DNA of 64,000 nucleotides from Rugalucina vietnamica (GCA_964017185.1 OZ024870.1:55802312-55866311), one strand, 5' to 3'. Numbered from the stretch's first letter, positions 1-12,044 are shown. Made by a program: numbers and translations. Notes: a model not told the origin generated them from the letters alone.

Positions 1-110
1 TAACTCAGTAGCATGTAAGCTAAAATTATACCCAATTTCATTTGACCGCGCCGTTTCAGTGTTTACGTCATTTGAATTGATTGTGTAAACCATGTTATCG
101 GTGTACTATA
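1..110 (-). repeat. Antisense copy of the LINE-A 5' region (fragment)
   Basis: Bases about 25-95, read on the minus strand, resemble the sequence at 5565-5635 just upstream of the LINE-A endonuclease frame. Shared landmarks are GTTTACACA, TGACGT, GAAACGGCGCGGTCAA and TGAAATT. The likely explanation is the 5' end of another LINE-A family copy running leftward out of the window. An alternative is a short unrelated inverted repeat. Confidence 0.4.
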
Positions 111-1402
111 GCTGGCGATCAATATGTGTATCCACAGTGTCGAATGTCACTCCGCACTATTTGACCATGTAAAGTTTTACTACATAACACTCAATGTAGA
201 TTGAATGAAATCGTGCGATCAGTCCGGAGTCACACGTTTTGTGAAAAGTGCCTTTCCGAAATCTGTTACTGTGCATTTGCAAAATTGGTGTTCTTACCTC
301 GTATCACATGATGCCGTGTACCAAATAACTTGTAAACTTGAAATAAAATGTTTTCCAACAAGAGGTGATCTATGAAATAATCGCTGAGTGAGCTCGAGCA
401 ATCGTTGGCCCCACCTAATTGGTACATAATTGTATTTAAATAAAGTTTGTTAGTTTTATGAAGCAATTTCAATTCGATAGTCAAACGAAGAAAACTGCTT
501 CATCAAAGTACATGGACGTATATGAATGAAATTCCCTGAACGAGATTGCCTCATTCAAAAAGGGTGACTTCGACGGCTTTCTGACGAAGCATACTGCTTT
601 TTGTGGGTCCATAAAACATACACCATATATATAGACACTCTTTGCACACTGGCGAAACGGATCGTCAACTTGCAATCGAAAACGTTTCAAATGTTCCTAT
701 GTAAACGTCACTGAAACCGACATTATTTGATCGGTCGTGTGTCTAAATTCACTTCAATCGTAAGAGCTACGGACTTATATTCTTGTTCTTCTCATAATTC
801 AAGCGAAGAATATGCACTGAATAGTGGCTATATATTTGCCTGCAGGTGGTTGGCTCAATTATAGTAGCACAAACCACTCTCAATATAACATGAAAGGTTT
901 AGATGTGCCATAACTGCCAGATTATGATCGTACATGGCACAACCAATGAAAACGCACATCAAAACACTATCCTTTGGAAATGGACGATGTGGTTGGTTAT
1001 TTTCAAAACCTTGAACTTTGCATGATATTCTGTAGCATAAAATCGTACTGTGCATGAATTCATCACATTTTGTCAGAGCTAGAAAGCTTGCGAAAACAAC
1101 TACGCATCTTTTTTTTTTTCTTTCTTTTTTCTTTTTTTTATAGTTTGGTACTTTTGAATTTTGATTTGTGTTTGAACTTTATCTAAGATTTTTATGACAT
1201 TTTATACTATGGTTGTACATGTAATTAAGGTGATCGCGGTTGTTAAGTACACGTAACTTGTCAATTGTTGATATGCATCGATCAAAATAAAGTTGAAGAG
1301 GGCCAGCCGAATAGTGTTTGTATATAATCCACGCGAGTCAATTTAGCCAATTCAGCGGAAACAAATAATTGTATTGCTTTAATCCAGGTGCAAAGTACAC
1401 AT
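111..1402. other. Non-coding stretch, nothing recognised
   Basis: No coding signal, RNA gene or clear repeat boundary was seen. A pyrimidine-rich run lies at about 1108-1140. Confidence 0.4.
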
Positions 1403-1739
1403 GAGCCGCCTCGTGGGAAAACCAACAATGTGGCTTCCGAACAGGTCTGACACTAACCGGTGCAAAGTACACATGAGCCTCCTCGTTAGCCTGGGTCCAG
1501 TCGTCAATATAATTATTTTTCCAACGTGAGAAAACCAATATTGTGGCTTCCGAACAGGTCTGACACTAACCGGGCTGTACAGTCACAGATGCATGTTCTA
1601 AGCTTGAAATTTCGGATTTAAGAAGAAGAGGAAGTGTACTGTCCGTGAAGCGAAATCAAAGGCGCTGATCAGTTTCATGGTTACCGCGAAGCTGATCTTT
1701 GTTTTCGCATATGCGGATTGTTTTCTCACGAGTCGGCTC
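1403..1739 (+). mobile_element. Palindromic MITE family B, copy with internal 5' duplication
   Basis: Family B is a roughly 235 bp inverted-repeat element starting GAGCCGCCTCGTGGGAAAAC and ending in its complement, with an inner palindrome around GCTGATCAGCTTCGCGG and a flanking CAAAGGCG/CGTCTTTG pair. This copy is longer because its first 75-120 bp occur twice (about 1388-1463 and 1460-1585). No transposase is encoded, so it is non-autonomous. Confidence 0.8.
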
Positions 1740-2251
1740 ACATCTTATTACAGTATCGTTTATCAAATGACATTTGGAGAAAACATTGTCATGTTTATTT
1801 TATTGAAAATATCCCGCAAAATGCGACCATAAGAGTCCCTTGTCTAAAAATCGCAGTTCGATATCTGACATTTGTATAAAATAAAATAAACGAATAAACA
1901 ATGACCAGGAATAAACACGAACATCTCTTCCTGAAACCAATATGTGTATATTTTTTCAGACATCGGGCTCTAGTAGAAATTTAAGTTTACGCATTATAGG
2001 GCTTCCGACTTTTTTAGATCCTGCTCAACAGCTTATGTAATATGGAGGCGGGATCTCGGCTTAAAATCTCACCGTAGAGACTGGCCTCGAGAAGCCCATC
2101 CGGCTGCAAATTCACGACCCCTGAATTACAAGGCCACTAAACCAAGTAGACTTCTAAACCAACATCCAGAGGAAAAACTAAAACAATAAACATGTCAGAT
2201 CTAAAAGTAAAAACCGCGCACAACATGAGTGTTGTGAAAATCTTGTATATT
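1740..2251. other. Non-coding stretch, nothing recognised
   Basis: No exon-like reading frame or named repeat was recognised. Confidence 0.35.
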
Positions 2252-2400
2252 CTAATGCACTTGAGAATTTAACGCGACGTCTGATATGATAACGTCAATA
2301 CTTTGCAACAGTATATTTGCGACATACCGTCGGAAACCAGACGTCACTAGCAACGTTGCTTATAATTGGTCAGCGCGGTGGTCATACGTCGCTGATGACG
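2252..2400 (+). repeat. Dispersed repeat H, copy 1
   Basis: Begins TCTAATGCACTTGAGAAT and includes CGACGTCTGAT and a CATACGTCGC tail. It matches 54775-54921 on the opposite strand over about 145 bp, and the first 60 bp recur at 2563-2622. No coding capacity; class unknown. Confidence 0.55.
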
Positions 2401-2562
2401 CTAACGTTTCGCGAAAAAATAATGCATGTTTCATGTTTGAAGTACAAAGTACATTAAACTAGGGATATCCATCTATTCAATTTTTCATAATCGTATATAC
2501 GGTCAGAAATCATCGCATATTTTACAAAACTTTAATCATTTCCGAGAGTAGATCCGACATTC

Positions 2563-2622
2563 TAATGCACTTGAGAATGTAACACGACGTCTGATTTGAT
2601 AATGTCAAAAATTTGCAACAGC
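2563..2622 (+). repeat. Dispersed repeat H, short partial copy
   Basis: About 60 bp resembling the start of the repeat at 2252, with roughly 80 percent identity by eye. It lies 310 bp downstream in the same orientation, so a local duplication is possible. Confidence 0.5.
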
Positions 2623-2912
2623 ACAGATGCAGGGGCGATATCGACCTCCGCTGCAAACGTTTAGAGAAGGGGATTCTAAGCGACAGTTTTAGAAATTTAT
2701 AATGACAGCAACTTGACTTTAATGGGAGTTCGATTTTTGTTCCTGTGTCCCTGCGGCCGTCACAACATAATGTGGTATGCACAGGTCAGCCTTAATCTAT
2801 TCTGATGAAATTTTGTATTACAAAAGCGCACCAAAACCTTGAGGAAAAAACAACGAAACTTCAGCGGGATAAGGTGGATTTAATCGACTTTTTGGTTGTT
2901 GAAAAGCCTTCG

Positions 2913-3172
2913 ATTACGAAACTTTGCCCATTCCATAAACAGAGAATTTTTGAGCTTTAGAAATTGAAAATTTTCAACTGAATACTTTTGATATTTCTCT
3001 TATTTTTGCTCAAAACATAGATTGTGGGTACACCTCGCCGAGGCGGTTCTAACGAGTACCAACAATCTATGTTTGGGAGCAAAAATAAGAAAAAAAGGTA
3101 TACCCCTGCAAACCCCAGTTTTGCTATATAAAAGTGGGCTTTGAGGGGTTCCACGGACATGTTTTCCTGATG
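2913..3172 (+). mobile_element. MITE family C copy
   Basis: Family C is about 250-280 bp. It starts CATTACGAAAACATGCCCAT, has a central palindrome of AACATAGATTGTGGGTAC and its complement around GCGAGGCGGTTCTAAC, and ends GGACATGTTTTCCTGATG. This copy has a diverged left end and an intact right end. Confidence 0.7.
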
Positions 3173-3369
3173 TTTTTCTGTTGGAGACATTTAAAAAATG
3201 GAAACACATTGTATGTCAAGGTAAATTTGGTCACAAACCTTGCCGTACAGTCTCAGAAACCACCAATTGTACTCCAAACAAGGATGACACTGGTACTGCA
3301 AAGCAAGCAATGTCACGACATCCTGTGTTCAGGGTTTCCTACACAAACCGACTGTAACCTGTTTCCATA

Positions 3370-3485
3370 TGAGCCGCATCGTAAGAAAACCGGATTGTTG
3401 CGAAGCTGATCAGCGCCTTTATTTTCGCTACATTGATAGTACAATTCCTTTTCTTTCTTTTACCGAAAACTTCCAATCTCTAGCT
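3370..3485 (-). mobile_element. MITE family B, truncated copy
   Basis: Starts GAGCCGCATCGTAAGAAAAC, continues through half of the inner palindrome (GCGAAGCTGATCAGCGCC) and stops in the unique section. The far inverted end is missing. Confidence 0.6.
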
Positions 3486-3831
3486 ATCCCCACCATTGCA
3501 CTAAAGAAATCCCGCCAAACTTTTGACTGTACTGCAAATAGTTACATATGTTTGTTACGTATTGAACGGGTTGAAATGACGTTACACCGTCTGACGTCAA
3601 GGTAACGTGACTTATGGGATAGCTGACGTCATACTTTAATCAAAATGGCGTCCAAACGGCGCAAAGTAACGTCACGCTAATCCGCCCAGTGAAATATCAC
3701 TCAATATATCACTGCACTTTACCATTGGCTTTTATAGGCAGGGTGTGTTAGAATTGTTATTAAAGTTGGGCGCGTACAACACGAAATAAACCAAAGCCTG
3801 TCTACATGTACACTACAGTTACAGACTGTGA

Positions 3832-3905
3832 CATTATTGGGATGATCGCGACACAAACCGACTGTGCGCCTCCATACGACATTAGCTGTTAAGTGGGACA
3901 AAAGC
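3832..3905 (+). repeat. SINE tail remnant (weak)
   Basis: Contains GACATTAGCTGTTAAGTGGGAC, whose first part matches the distal part of the SINE at 60128. Only a short stretch is shared, and no tRNA-like head is visible. Confidence 0.25.
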
Positions 3906-3971
3906 GATGTTTATAATACTGTCCGGTTCCGTTGACGAGATGTTTTAGCTACAATAGCCTTCTTTATTTTA

Positions 3972-4040
3972 GCTCGCCTGTGCAGCTATTGCATAGTCAC
4001 CTCGGTGTCTGTGTCCGTGTCCGCAACACTTTGTCAAGGA
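3972..4040 (+). mobile_element. Helitron-like terminus fragment (family F related)
   Basis: TTTAGCTCGCCTGTGCAG followed by a GCTATTGCATAGTCACC run matches the left end of the element at 61051 (TTAGCTCGACTGC, then GCTATTGCAGTCACC). The body is missing. Confidence 0.45.
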
Positions 4041-4105
4041 ATTAAGATCAATACAAACAAAGCGTGTTTTTGATTCAAACATAAAAAAACTTATATTCTG
4101 CCATT

Positions 4106-4355
4106 GCATTACGAAAACATGCCCATGCAATATACAGAATTTTTTTTTGGTTTGTTAAAATCAAAATTTTCACTGGAAAAATTTTAATATTTTTCTTATT
4201 TTTGCTCACAACATAGAGGCGGTTCTAACGAGTACCAACAATCTATGTTTTGGAGCAAAAATAAGAAAAATAGGTATACCCCTGCAAACCCCAGTTTTAC
4301 TATATAAAAGTGCGGTATGAAGGGGTATACATTACACGGACATGTTTTCCTGATG
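4106..4355 (+). mobile_element. MITE family C copy
   Basis: Left end CATTACGAAAACATGCCCAT and right end ACACGGACATGTTTTCCTGA are both present. One arm of the central palindrome is shortened: the direct GTGGGTACAC segment is missing next to GAGGCGGTTCTAACGAG. Confidence 0.75.
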
Positions 4356-4606
4356 TGGCGCACAGGTGTCTCAGTTACCATATCCAATTAAAAGATTATA
4401 ATCTATTTCGTGATCTTTTGATCTTGTTATCTATTTCCAATAAAGACCATTCATAACTTGGTTTAATGATGCTCCGTGCTGCTGGACACGACATTCGTTA
4501 TAAGTTAATTGCAAAATATCAACATCTTTTTCATGTTGACATTTCTTAAAAAGCGTGTCATTACACCAGTTCATAAGTTGTTACGAGGCATTTCCACACA
4601 ATACTT

Positions 4607-4808
4607 GAGCCGCCTCATGATAAAAAAATCAATCTGCATAATTATGCGAAAACAAAGACGCAGATCAGCTTCGCTGTAATCGCGAAGTTGATCCTTTGTT
4701 TTCGCTACACGGATAGTAGAATAAATAAGACATTTCAAGCTGTGCTTGTGTAGGTCAGATTTTGTTAAAAAAAAACAACACATTGTTGGTTTTCCCACGA
4801 GGCGGCTC
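4607..4808 (-). mobile_element. MITE family B copy
   Basis: Both ends are present (GAGCCGCCTCATGATAAA and GTTTTCCCACGAGGCGGCTC). The inner palindrome is shortened and the unique part diverged. It is 200 bp against the usual 235. Confidence 0.75.
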
Positions 4809-4989
4809 GACTCTGAGTACTTTAACAATCGTGATCGGTCACATACGGAAAAGACAGGTCAAATTACTGAGGTAATAGATTTTCTTGTGCATACGCCCAA
4901 TTTTAGATGTCTCTACCCTAAATTCGAGTTTTACTTTTTTTGAATTGCGTCGCGAAAGAAACCTGTGTTGAAATCAATGAAAAAAATGA

Positions 4990-5560
4990 TCAGCTGTTTT
5001 TGCGCTGGCTGATGAGTGACTTTTCCTCCGCATTAAAACTCCCTTGAACTTAACATGAATCATTTTTCAGGATCGAAACTTTATTCATTCACTATGCATC
5101 CGATATTATAATGTCCGACTTGGTCGGAAACTCGGCAGTTACCTCGTGCAAAAATATCCGGACTGGGCAGGTTTAAATATAATGAAGCTGTGCATAATTT
5201 AAGAGTGCTTACTTAGCAGTGGATTCTATATACGATCTCTCCTTATTACTTTGCCGTGCTCCGGCCCACAAGGTTATACACCTGAACACCTATACACGCA
5301 AAGAAACGACGTCTGATTAGACTTTGGGTGGTCCAACTGTTGAAAAACTGGCAATCGATCGGACGTTGAATTATGGAGGTAGAGCATCTGTCACTCCAAT
5401 AGTAGTTTTCTGTTGGCTGCCACGTAACAAGATCAATCGATGGGGTCAGACAATTTTCGAATAGTTTCGAAAAGCAGTCTGTGCGATACGACTGAGTGGA
5501 ATGAGTTCAACAGATGTATTTACTCTAAATTCCAACACGGACATGACACATCACCGGTAA
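4990..5560. other. Non-coding stretch upstream of LINE-A
   Basis: No ORF1-like frame is visible here, so this LINE copy either lacks ORF1 or is 5' truncated. The last 100 bp before 5640 may be its 5' UTR. Confidence 0.35.
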
Positions 5561-5679
5561 ATATTTCACTTGGTTTACACAAAAACCTCGAGTGACGTCA
5601 ACACCGAAACGGCGCGGTCAATTGAAATTAGCCATATACATGTACATAACAATAAACAGTTATAGGTAAAAAAGTTATC

Positions 5680-6480
5680 ATGGCCTCTCTTAACGTGAGA
5701 GGTTTAGGAAACCCGGAAAAGAGAGCGGACACCTTGAACTACTTGAAAAGTAAAAACTATTCAATTTATTTCTTGCAAGAAACTCACTTTACTGACAATG
5801 AATCTAAATATATCAGAGCGCAATGGGGATATGAATGCTACTTCAGTAATTTTTCAAGTCAAGCGAAAGGAGTTGCTATCCTGTTTAATAATAACTTCGA
5901 ATTTAAAGTCCACAACATCATCACAGAGGAAGAGTATCCAGGTATGCAATTGATTTTAGATGTAACTATTGAAGATAAAAGAATGTTATTAGTGAATGTA
6001 TATGGTCCAAATAGAAATGATGCTAACTTTTATATGTCTTTGATAGCAAATATACTTGAACCAATAGAGGAATATCCAGCTATTATTGCGGGAGATTTTA
6101 ATTTGGTATTAAACCCACACATGGACTCTTATAATTATAAACATATAAATAACCCAGATAACCGTGATCAGATGCTAGATATATTAATAGATTATAATTT
6201 TGTAGATGTCTGGAGGGACTTGAACTTAGAAGAAAAGCAGTACACATGGAGAAGGAAAAAAACCAGACAAAAGGCTCGCCTTGACTATTTCATAATTTCT
6301 GAATCTTTGCTTATAGAAACAGAAAGCGCTAGAATACTCCCAGGATACAGAACAGACCATTCTATGATTTTGTTACAACTGAATTTTGGAAAATTTGAAA
6401 AGGGAACATCTTACTGGAAATTCAACAACTCTCTTTTGAAAGATCTTAAGTATGTAAAAGAAATAAAAGGACTTATTTAA
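5680..6480 (+). pseudogene. LINE-A ORF2 part 1: apurinic-like endonuclease
   Basis: Encodes 266 residues of an L1/Tx1-type endonuclease, the enzyme that nicks target DNA for target-primed reverse transcription. Visible motifs are NVRGLG (residues 5-10), LQETH with the catalytic Glu at 34, NVYGP near 106, AGDFN with Asp139 and Asn141, RLDYF near 205 and TDHS near 229, so the catalytic set looks complete. ATG at 5680 is the first in frame and matches the usual start just before the NVRG motif. The frame ends at TAA 6478-6480, but the same frame reopens at once and leads into the RT. This is therefore a single nonsense mutation inside ORF2, not a natural end. Confidence 0.9.
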
Positions 6481-6534
6481 AATATAAAAGAACAATATGC
6501 TGCTGAGGATCAAGTTGACCATGATACTACTTCA

Positions 6535-6565
<31 letters not shown>

Positions 6566-8754
6566 CAAATCAAAATTTGAAACTAAAAATTAATGATCAA
6601 CTTTTCTTTGAAGTCTTGTTGATGGAAATTAGAGGTAAAAGCATAGCTTATAGTTCGTTTAACAAAAAACAGGATAAGAGGTTAGAGGATGATTTGTTAA
6701 AAGAAATTGAAACCCTTGAGAAGGAAGTCAACATTAATTATGAAATCCTAGAGAAGAAGCAAAATGATTTGGAAGTTTTAAGAAAGAAAAAAATGGAAGG
6801 GGTAAAAATTAGATCAAGAGCCCGTTGGATCTGTGATGGAGAGAAAGTCTCAAAATATTTTTGTAATTTAGAGTCTAGAAACTATGTAAGTAAATGCATG
6901 AATACTTTAAGAACAGATTCTGGTAATCTTTTACAAGATCAAAGGGAAATTTTAAATGAGACTATGCAATTTTATAAAAAATTATACTCTAGACGACAGG
7001 TTATAAATGTAAATTTAAATGAGATTTTCAAAAATTTTACTGTTCCTGTATTAAGTGAAGTTATGAAAGAAGGATTGGAAGGTCCATTAACTTATTCCGA
7101 GTTGCTCTTTTGTTTGAAAAAATCTTCAAATAACTCAAGCCCAGGTTATGATGGTTTTTCATATGAATTTTTTAAAGTATTTTGGAGTGATATCGGGCAT
7201 TTTATGTTGAGAGCATTAAATTATGGTATAAATAATGGAGAGTTATCAGATTCTCAAAAACGAGGGGTAATTACGTGTATTCCAAAAGGTAATAAAGATA
7301 AACAACTTCTAAAGAACTGGCGACCAATTTCGCTTTTAAGTGTGACATATAAACTAGCATCTGCTTGCATAGCAGAAAGACTAAAAACCGTCCTCCCAGA
7401 CATTATTAATGAAGACCAAACAGGATTTATTCCTGGAAAATATATGGGTGAAAACCTTAGACTTCTCTATGATCTTTTGGAGTATACTAAACGTAATGAT
7501 ATTCCCGGGCTTCTTCTATTGATTGACTTTGAGAAAGCCTTTGACTCAGTTTCCTGGGAGTTCATGTTCAAAGTATTAAATTTCTATAACTTTGGTGATT
7601 ATTTCATAAAATTTGTTGAAGTGTTTTATAAGAATATTCAATCTTGCGTTTTAGTAAATGGTTCATTATCGGAATGGTTTTACGTACAACGTGGCTGTAG
7701 ACAAGGTGATCCGCTCTCTCCATATCTTTTCATTCTTTGCGCTGAGATGCTGGCAGTGTTGATCAGAAACAATGTTAACATAACAGGTGTGAAAATAGGT
7801 AGCGCTGAATTTTTAATCTCTCAGTACGCGGATGATACTACGTTTATATTAGATGGTTCCGAAAAATCCTTAGAAACTTGTTTAAAAGTACTAAAATTCT
7901 ATGCCGATGCCTCCGGCCTTTGTATAAATTTAGAAAAAACTAAGGTAGTTTGGATAGGATCTAAAAGTAATTGTACAGAAAAACTGTGCGGACAATATTC
8001 TTTATGTTGGGAATCTCAGGAATTTACCGTCCTAGGTATTACTTTCCCCAAAGACTTAAAAAAAATAGTAGAAATTAATTATAGAACTAAACTAGAGGAC
8101 ATTAAACGTTTGTTGGTAACATGGTCGAAAAGAATTCTCACGCCGATTGGTAAAATTACTGTTATTAAAAGTTTAGCCTTAGCAAAAATTAACCACTTGA
8201 TTTTAACATTGCCTAACCCCCCAAAAGAAACGATAAAATATATACAAAATATGTTTTATAAATATTTATGGTCAGGCGGACCGGATAAGATAAAAAGGGA
8301 CATCGTTACTCAACCTATAAATAAAGGTGGATTAAAGATGGTGGATTTAGAAAAGTTTATCTGTTCACTAAAGGTAACATGGATAAGGCGACTTTTACTT
8401 CAAAATAGCAAATGTTTGTATATCTTAAACACTAACTTCCCTCACGTGACAGATTGCTTTAAGTTTGGAGCCTCTTTTATAGTTAATAAAAGGAAATACA
8501 TATATAATCTGTTTTGGCAAGATGTACTAGACAGTTATAAAATATTTCAAGATGCAATTAGTCCAAACTCATGGACAGAGTTTCTACAGAGCCCTATATG
8601 GTTCAATGATAATATAAAGGTCGGAGGCTCTTGTGTTTTTTACAAGAAATGGTTCGAAAAGGGAATATATAATGTAAATGACCTCGTTAATGAGAAGGGA
8701 GAGTTTATATCTTTACATCAATTAGAAACCGGATTCAATTTACACACGAATTTT
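6481..8754 (+). pseudogene. LINE-A ORF2 part 2: reverse transcriptase
   Basis: Continues the endonuclease frame after one TAA. L1/Tx1-like RT motifs appear in order: SPGYDGF, NWRPISLL, GFIPGKYMGEN, LLIDFEKAFDSV, GCRQGDPLSPYLF and the catalytic QYADD (YADD near base 7824), then a long thumb/C-terminal region. The frame ends at TAG 8755-8757 only because a Helitron-like element begins there. The missing C-terminus is found at 12045-12181 and 26790-27395. GFIPG followed by GEN is typical of the L1/Tx1 group (family knowledge). The copy is inactive because it is split, but the long open frame suggests a young insertion. Confidence 0.93.
6535..6564. repeat. (AAT)n microsatellite inside LINE-A
   Basis: About ten AAT units in frame encode a run of Asn in the linker between endonuclease and RT. 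It does not break the frame. Confidence 0.95.
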
Positions 8755-8811
8755 TAGCTCACCTGAGCCAAAGGCTCACAGGTGAGCTTATAGTATACCC
8801 ATGCTCCAGCG

Positions 8812-8850
8812 TCCGTCCGTCGTCCGTCCGTCCGTCCGTCGTCCGTCCGT
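8812..8850. repeat. CCGT-rich simple repeat
   Basis: Repeated GTCCGTCC units lie just inside the left hairpin of the Helitron-like element. The same position carries CCGTCCGTCC in the copy at 55172. Confidence 0.9.
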
Positions 8851-8869
8851 CGTTCACAATTTCAAAGAT

Positions 8870-10180
8870 CTTCTCCTCTGAAACCGCTTGGCCAATCAAA
8901 GCCAAACTTCATGTGGAGCATCCTTAGGAAGGGGGAACGAAAGTTTATATAAATGGTGCAGGTCACATGATCAAGATGGCCGCCAGGGCTATAAATAGCA
9001 AAAACCTTTAAAAATCTTCTTCTCCAGAACCAGTGGGCCGATTTCCACGAAACTTGGTATGTAGCATCGGGGATGCAGGCCCATTATTATACTAAGTTTA
9101 TATAAATCATGACCCTAGGATGACCTTGACCTATTTTACGGCAAGGTCAACTTAGGTCACCAATGCACTTGAATGGGAAAAAATGGTAAAATGCTATTTA
9201 ATGGGTAAAACTTACTGGGAATAGGCAAATGGACAGAAGATTAATGTTAATGGAAAATTTTAGCACCTGGGGGGTTGTCTGCCCCGGGGCTATATACATG
9301 TATATATCCATAATAATGAAACATCTTCTCCCCTGATCAAAGCCAAACTTCATATGGAGCATCCTTGGGAAGGGGGAAAGAAAGTTTAAATAAATGGTCA
9401 AGGTCACGTGACCAAGATGGCTGCCATGGCTATAAATAGAAAAAAACTTTAAAAATCTTCTTCTCCAGAACCAGAAGGCCAATGATTTTGAAACTTGGTG
9501 TGAAGCATCAGTGACTGGAGCTCTACAAAGTTTATATAAATCATGACCCTGGGATGACCTTGACCTATTTTACGGCAAGGTCAGCATAGGGCCCTCATGC
9601 ATTTGAATGGGGAAAAGTGTTAAAATATCATTTGTAGGTAAAAACTTGCAGGAAATGGGCAAATGGACTTAAGATTGATGATTCTGAAAAAAATTGGACC
9701 CCAGGGGTCTGTCTGCCCCCACCCCAGGGCAATATACATGTATATTACATTGATATTCAAAGATCTTCTTCTCTGAAACTGCTTGGCCAATCAAAGCCAA
9801 ACTTTATGAGGAGCATTGTTAGGAAGTGGGAATGAAAGTATATATAAATGGTCAAGGTCACATGACCAAGATGGCCGTCATGGCTATAAATACCAAAAAC
9901 CTCCAAAAATCCTCTTCTTTAGAACCAGAGGGCCTATGATTTTGAAACTTGACATGAAGAATGGGGGCGAGGAGTTCTATATAGATGACCCTGGGATGAC
10001 CTTGACCTATTTTACTACAAGGTCAACATAGGTCAGCCATGCATTTGAATGGAGAAAAGTGTTAAAATGTCATCTGAAGGGCAAAACTTGCAAGAAATTG
10101 GCAAAGGGACTGAAGTTTTATGATTTGAAAAAGAAATTGACTCCAGGGGTTGCTCTGACTCGGCCCTTGAATTATATATA
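8870..10180 (+). repeat. Tandem modules of family A (about 440 bp each)
   Basis: Three modules start near 8870, 9325 and 9755. Each carries CTTGGCCAATCAAAGCCAAA, GGTCACATGACCAAGATGGC (variants) and TGACCTTGACCTATTTTACG followed by GCAAGGTCA. The nuclear-receptor-like half-sites (AGGTCA/TGACCT) are conserved in most modules. Confidence 0.85.
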
Positions 10181-10625
10181 GTCTGATTTTTTTCAATGTG
10201 CAGGGCGGAGCCTGTCAATTTTTGATTGACAATGACAAAGTTGACCATTACATTTAAAAATAGGTAGTTCTCACTTGGACTGTTACTTTGACCCACTTGT
10301 TATTGTTGAACCAATCAGTGTCAAAATTAAACCTTATGCACTGAAAATGATGGGTAAACACATACTGTCATAGAAAAAATAATCTGTACTACATGACTGT
10401 ATTTATGTCTGACCATATTGAAAATTCCCTTAGTAAATGCCTGGTAAACATTCTTGTTGTATGACTCTCTGTTTTTCGTTTCAAGTTTAAAACTTTAATT
10501 CTGATACAATTAAATATCAAATGATGCAGGCTTACTTTAAATTACTAATTTACTAATGAAGGTGGCAGAAAAAAATGCAATGATAATGCTCAGTAAAGTT
10601 AGCAGCGAATCTGTTGCAGCAGCAG

Positions 10626-10629
<4 letters not shown>

Positions 10630-10660
<31 letters not shown>
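10630..10660. repeat. Poly-A run
   Basis: About 28 A's after a short GCAGCA run. This explains the lysine-rich apparent reading frames here. Confidence 0.95.
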
Positions 10661-11271
10661 AAAAGAAAAAACGGTCAAGTTAGCTGCAGCGAAACTTTTT
10701 GCCATCTATTGTTTATTGTTCATACAGACAAGGCTCCAGGGTATCATCGTCTATCTTGAAGCTTACACTGATGAGCAAATCACTAAGGTGAGCTACGGCA
10801 CAATTCGGTCTTTCGGTCGCTATTATTAAAGACGATGAATGTCATCGCAAACAGACATTTTTTTATCCCACCTATTACCCAGTCTATGGACACTTTTACT
10901 GTTGGCAGGGAACTTTTGTCCTTAAGCTATGTTATGGGTGGGATAGAAAAGCATAAGTATTCGTTTCTTATAGCACTCACATCCAGACGAAACTGTAAAA
11001 AAATCAGCAACATTTTCCATAAAGTTGGCAATATGAGGTCTAGAAAAGTTATGTTGCAGCATTCATCATCATTTTCTACATAGCGATCACAGCCAGACAA
11101 AAAAGAAAAAAAATAATAAGAAGAATAAAATAATAAAAAAATGGTGACAAACATTTCCACTTACATGCAACGTTTTTCGTAGGTGACGTCGAAAAGATGT
11201 GATTGTGGCAAAAAATGTCATTCTCTTATGCGTTATCACCTAGATTAAAGCCAAAACATTCTGCGACAAAT

Positions 11272-11552
11272 TAATGTTTGCTGCAAGCGAAATTGCTGCT
11301 TACTTGACTGTATTTTGCTGTAGCAAAATAGCTGCTTACTTGACCAATTTCGCTGCAGCAAAATTTCCGCTAACTTGACTGTATTTTGCTGCTGCAAATT
11401 TAATTCTAACGCTGCAAGCAAAATTGCCGTTAACTTAACTGCTTTTGCTGTAGCAAAATTGCTGCTACATGTAACATGACCGATTTTGCTGCAGTTAAAT
11501 TGCTGCTAACTTGACCATTTTTGATGCAGCAAATTTGCTGCTAATTTGACCG
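11272..11552. repeat. Short tandem repeat around GCTGCAGCAAAATTGCTGC
   Basis: About six imperfect units of 40-50 bp containing TTTTGCTGCAGCAAAATTGC and AACTTGACC. The units are themselves palindromic around CTGCAG. Confidence 0.8.
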
Positions 11553-12044
11553 AGCTGACCTTGTAGGAAAAATAAGTCAAATCAGCTGGTTCTCCGAATC
11601 GCTTTATTTTTTTGAATGGTACTTTCTTGACCTTCTACTGCGGTCATGTACCATCAGTAAAGCAAAGAGTTGTTTACAAAAATAAAAGGCATTGGCTAAA
11701 TTGATTGAAATATTTGAATGTAGCAGTATGGTTATATTTTAGAAACAAAATGTTTATGTTTTTGTGTGTCTACCATACACTTCACCTATTTTGAAATCAT
11801 TCAGGTGAAACACAGGTTTATCACAAAGACAACAAGCATATTCATCTTTACCTCAATTATACATTGTCAGCTCTGGGACCCTATCTCAACAATGAAATCA
11901 TCCAAGGCTGGGCTTAGCTAAGCTCTGCCCTGCACATTGAAAAAAATCCAAGTATACATGTATAATTACCATTCTAGTCAAACAAGTTTATTGGTATATA
12001 TCTCAGGTTTCAGGTGAGCGTTTACAGGACCATTGGTCCTCTGG

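Larger units (their letters stand above)
10185..11949. mobile_element. Nested inverted-repeat element inside A1
   Basis: Ends are inverted copies over about 27 bp: left 10185-10211 (GATTTTTTTCAATGTGCAGG) and right 11922-11949 (TGCACATTGAAAAAAATCC). Neither side encodes a transposase. The interior holds a poly-A run (10630-10660) and a short tandem repeat (11272-11552). Flanking family-A module sequence resumes at about 11950. No target duplication could be fixed. Confidence 0.6.

Noticed and set aside
3590..3680. Cluster of TGACGTCA (CRE-like) sites
   Set aside because: Two copies within 60 bp, plus others at 5594 and 32855, are short enough to occur by chance or through repeats; no promoter or gene start is visible nearby.
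10556..10829. Lysine-rich reading frames
   Set aside because: They are translations of a poly-A run inside a transposon, with no coding context.
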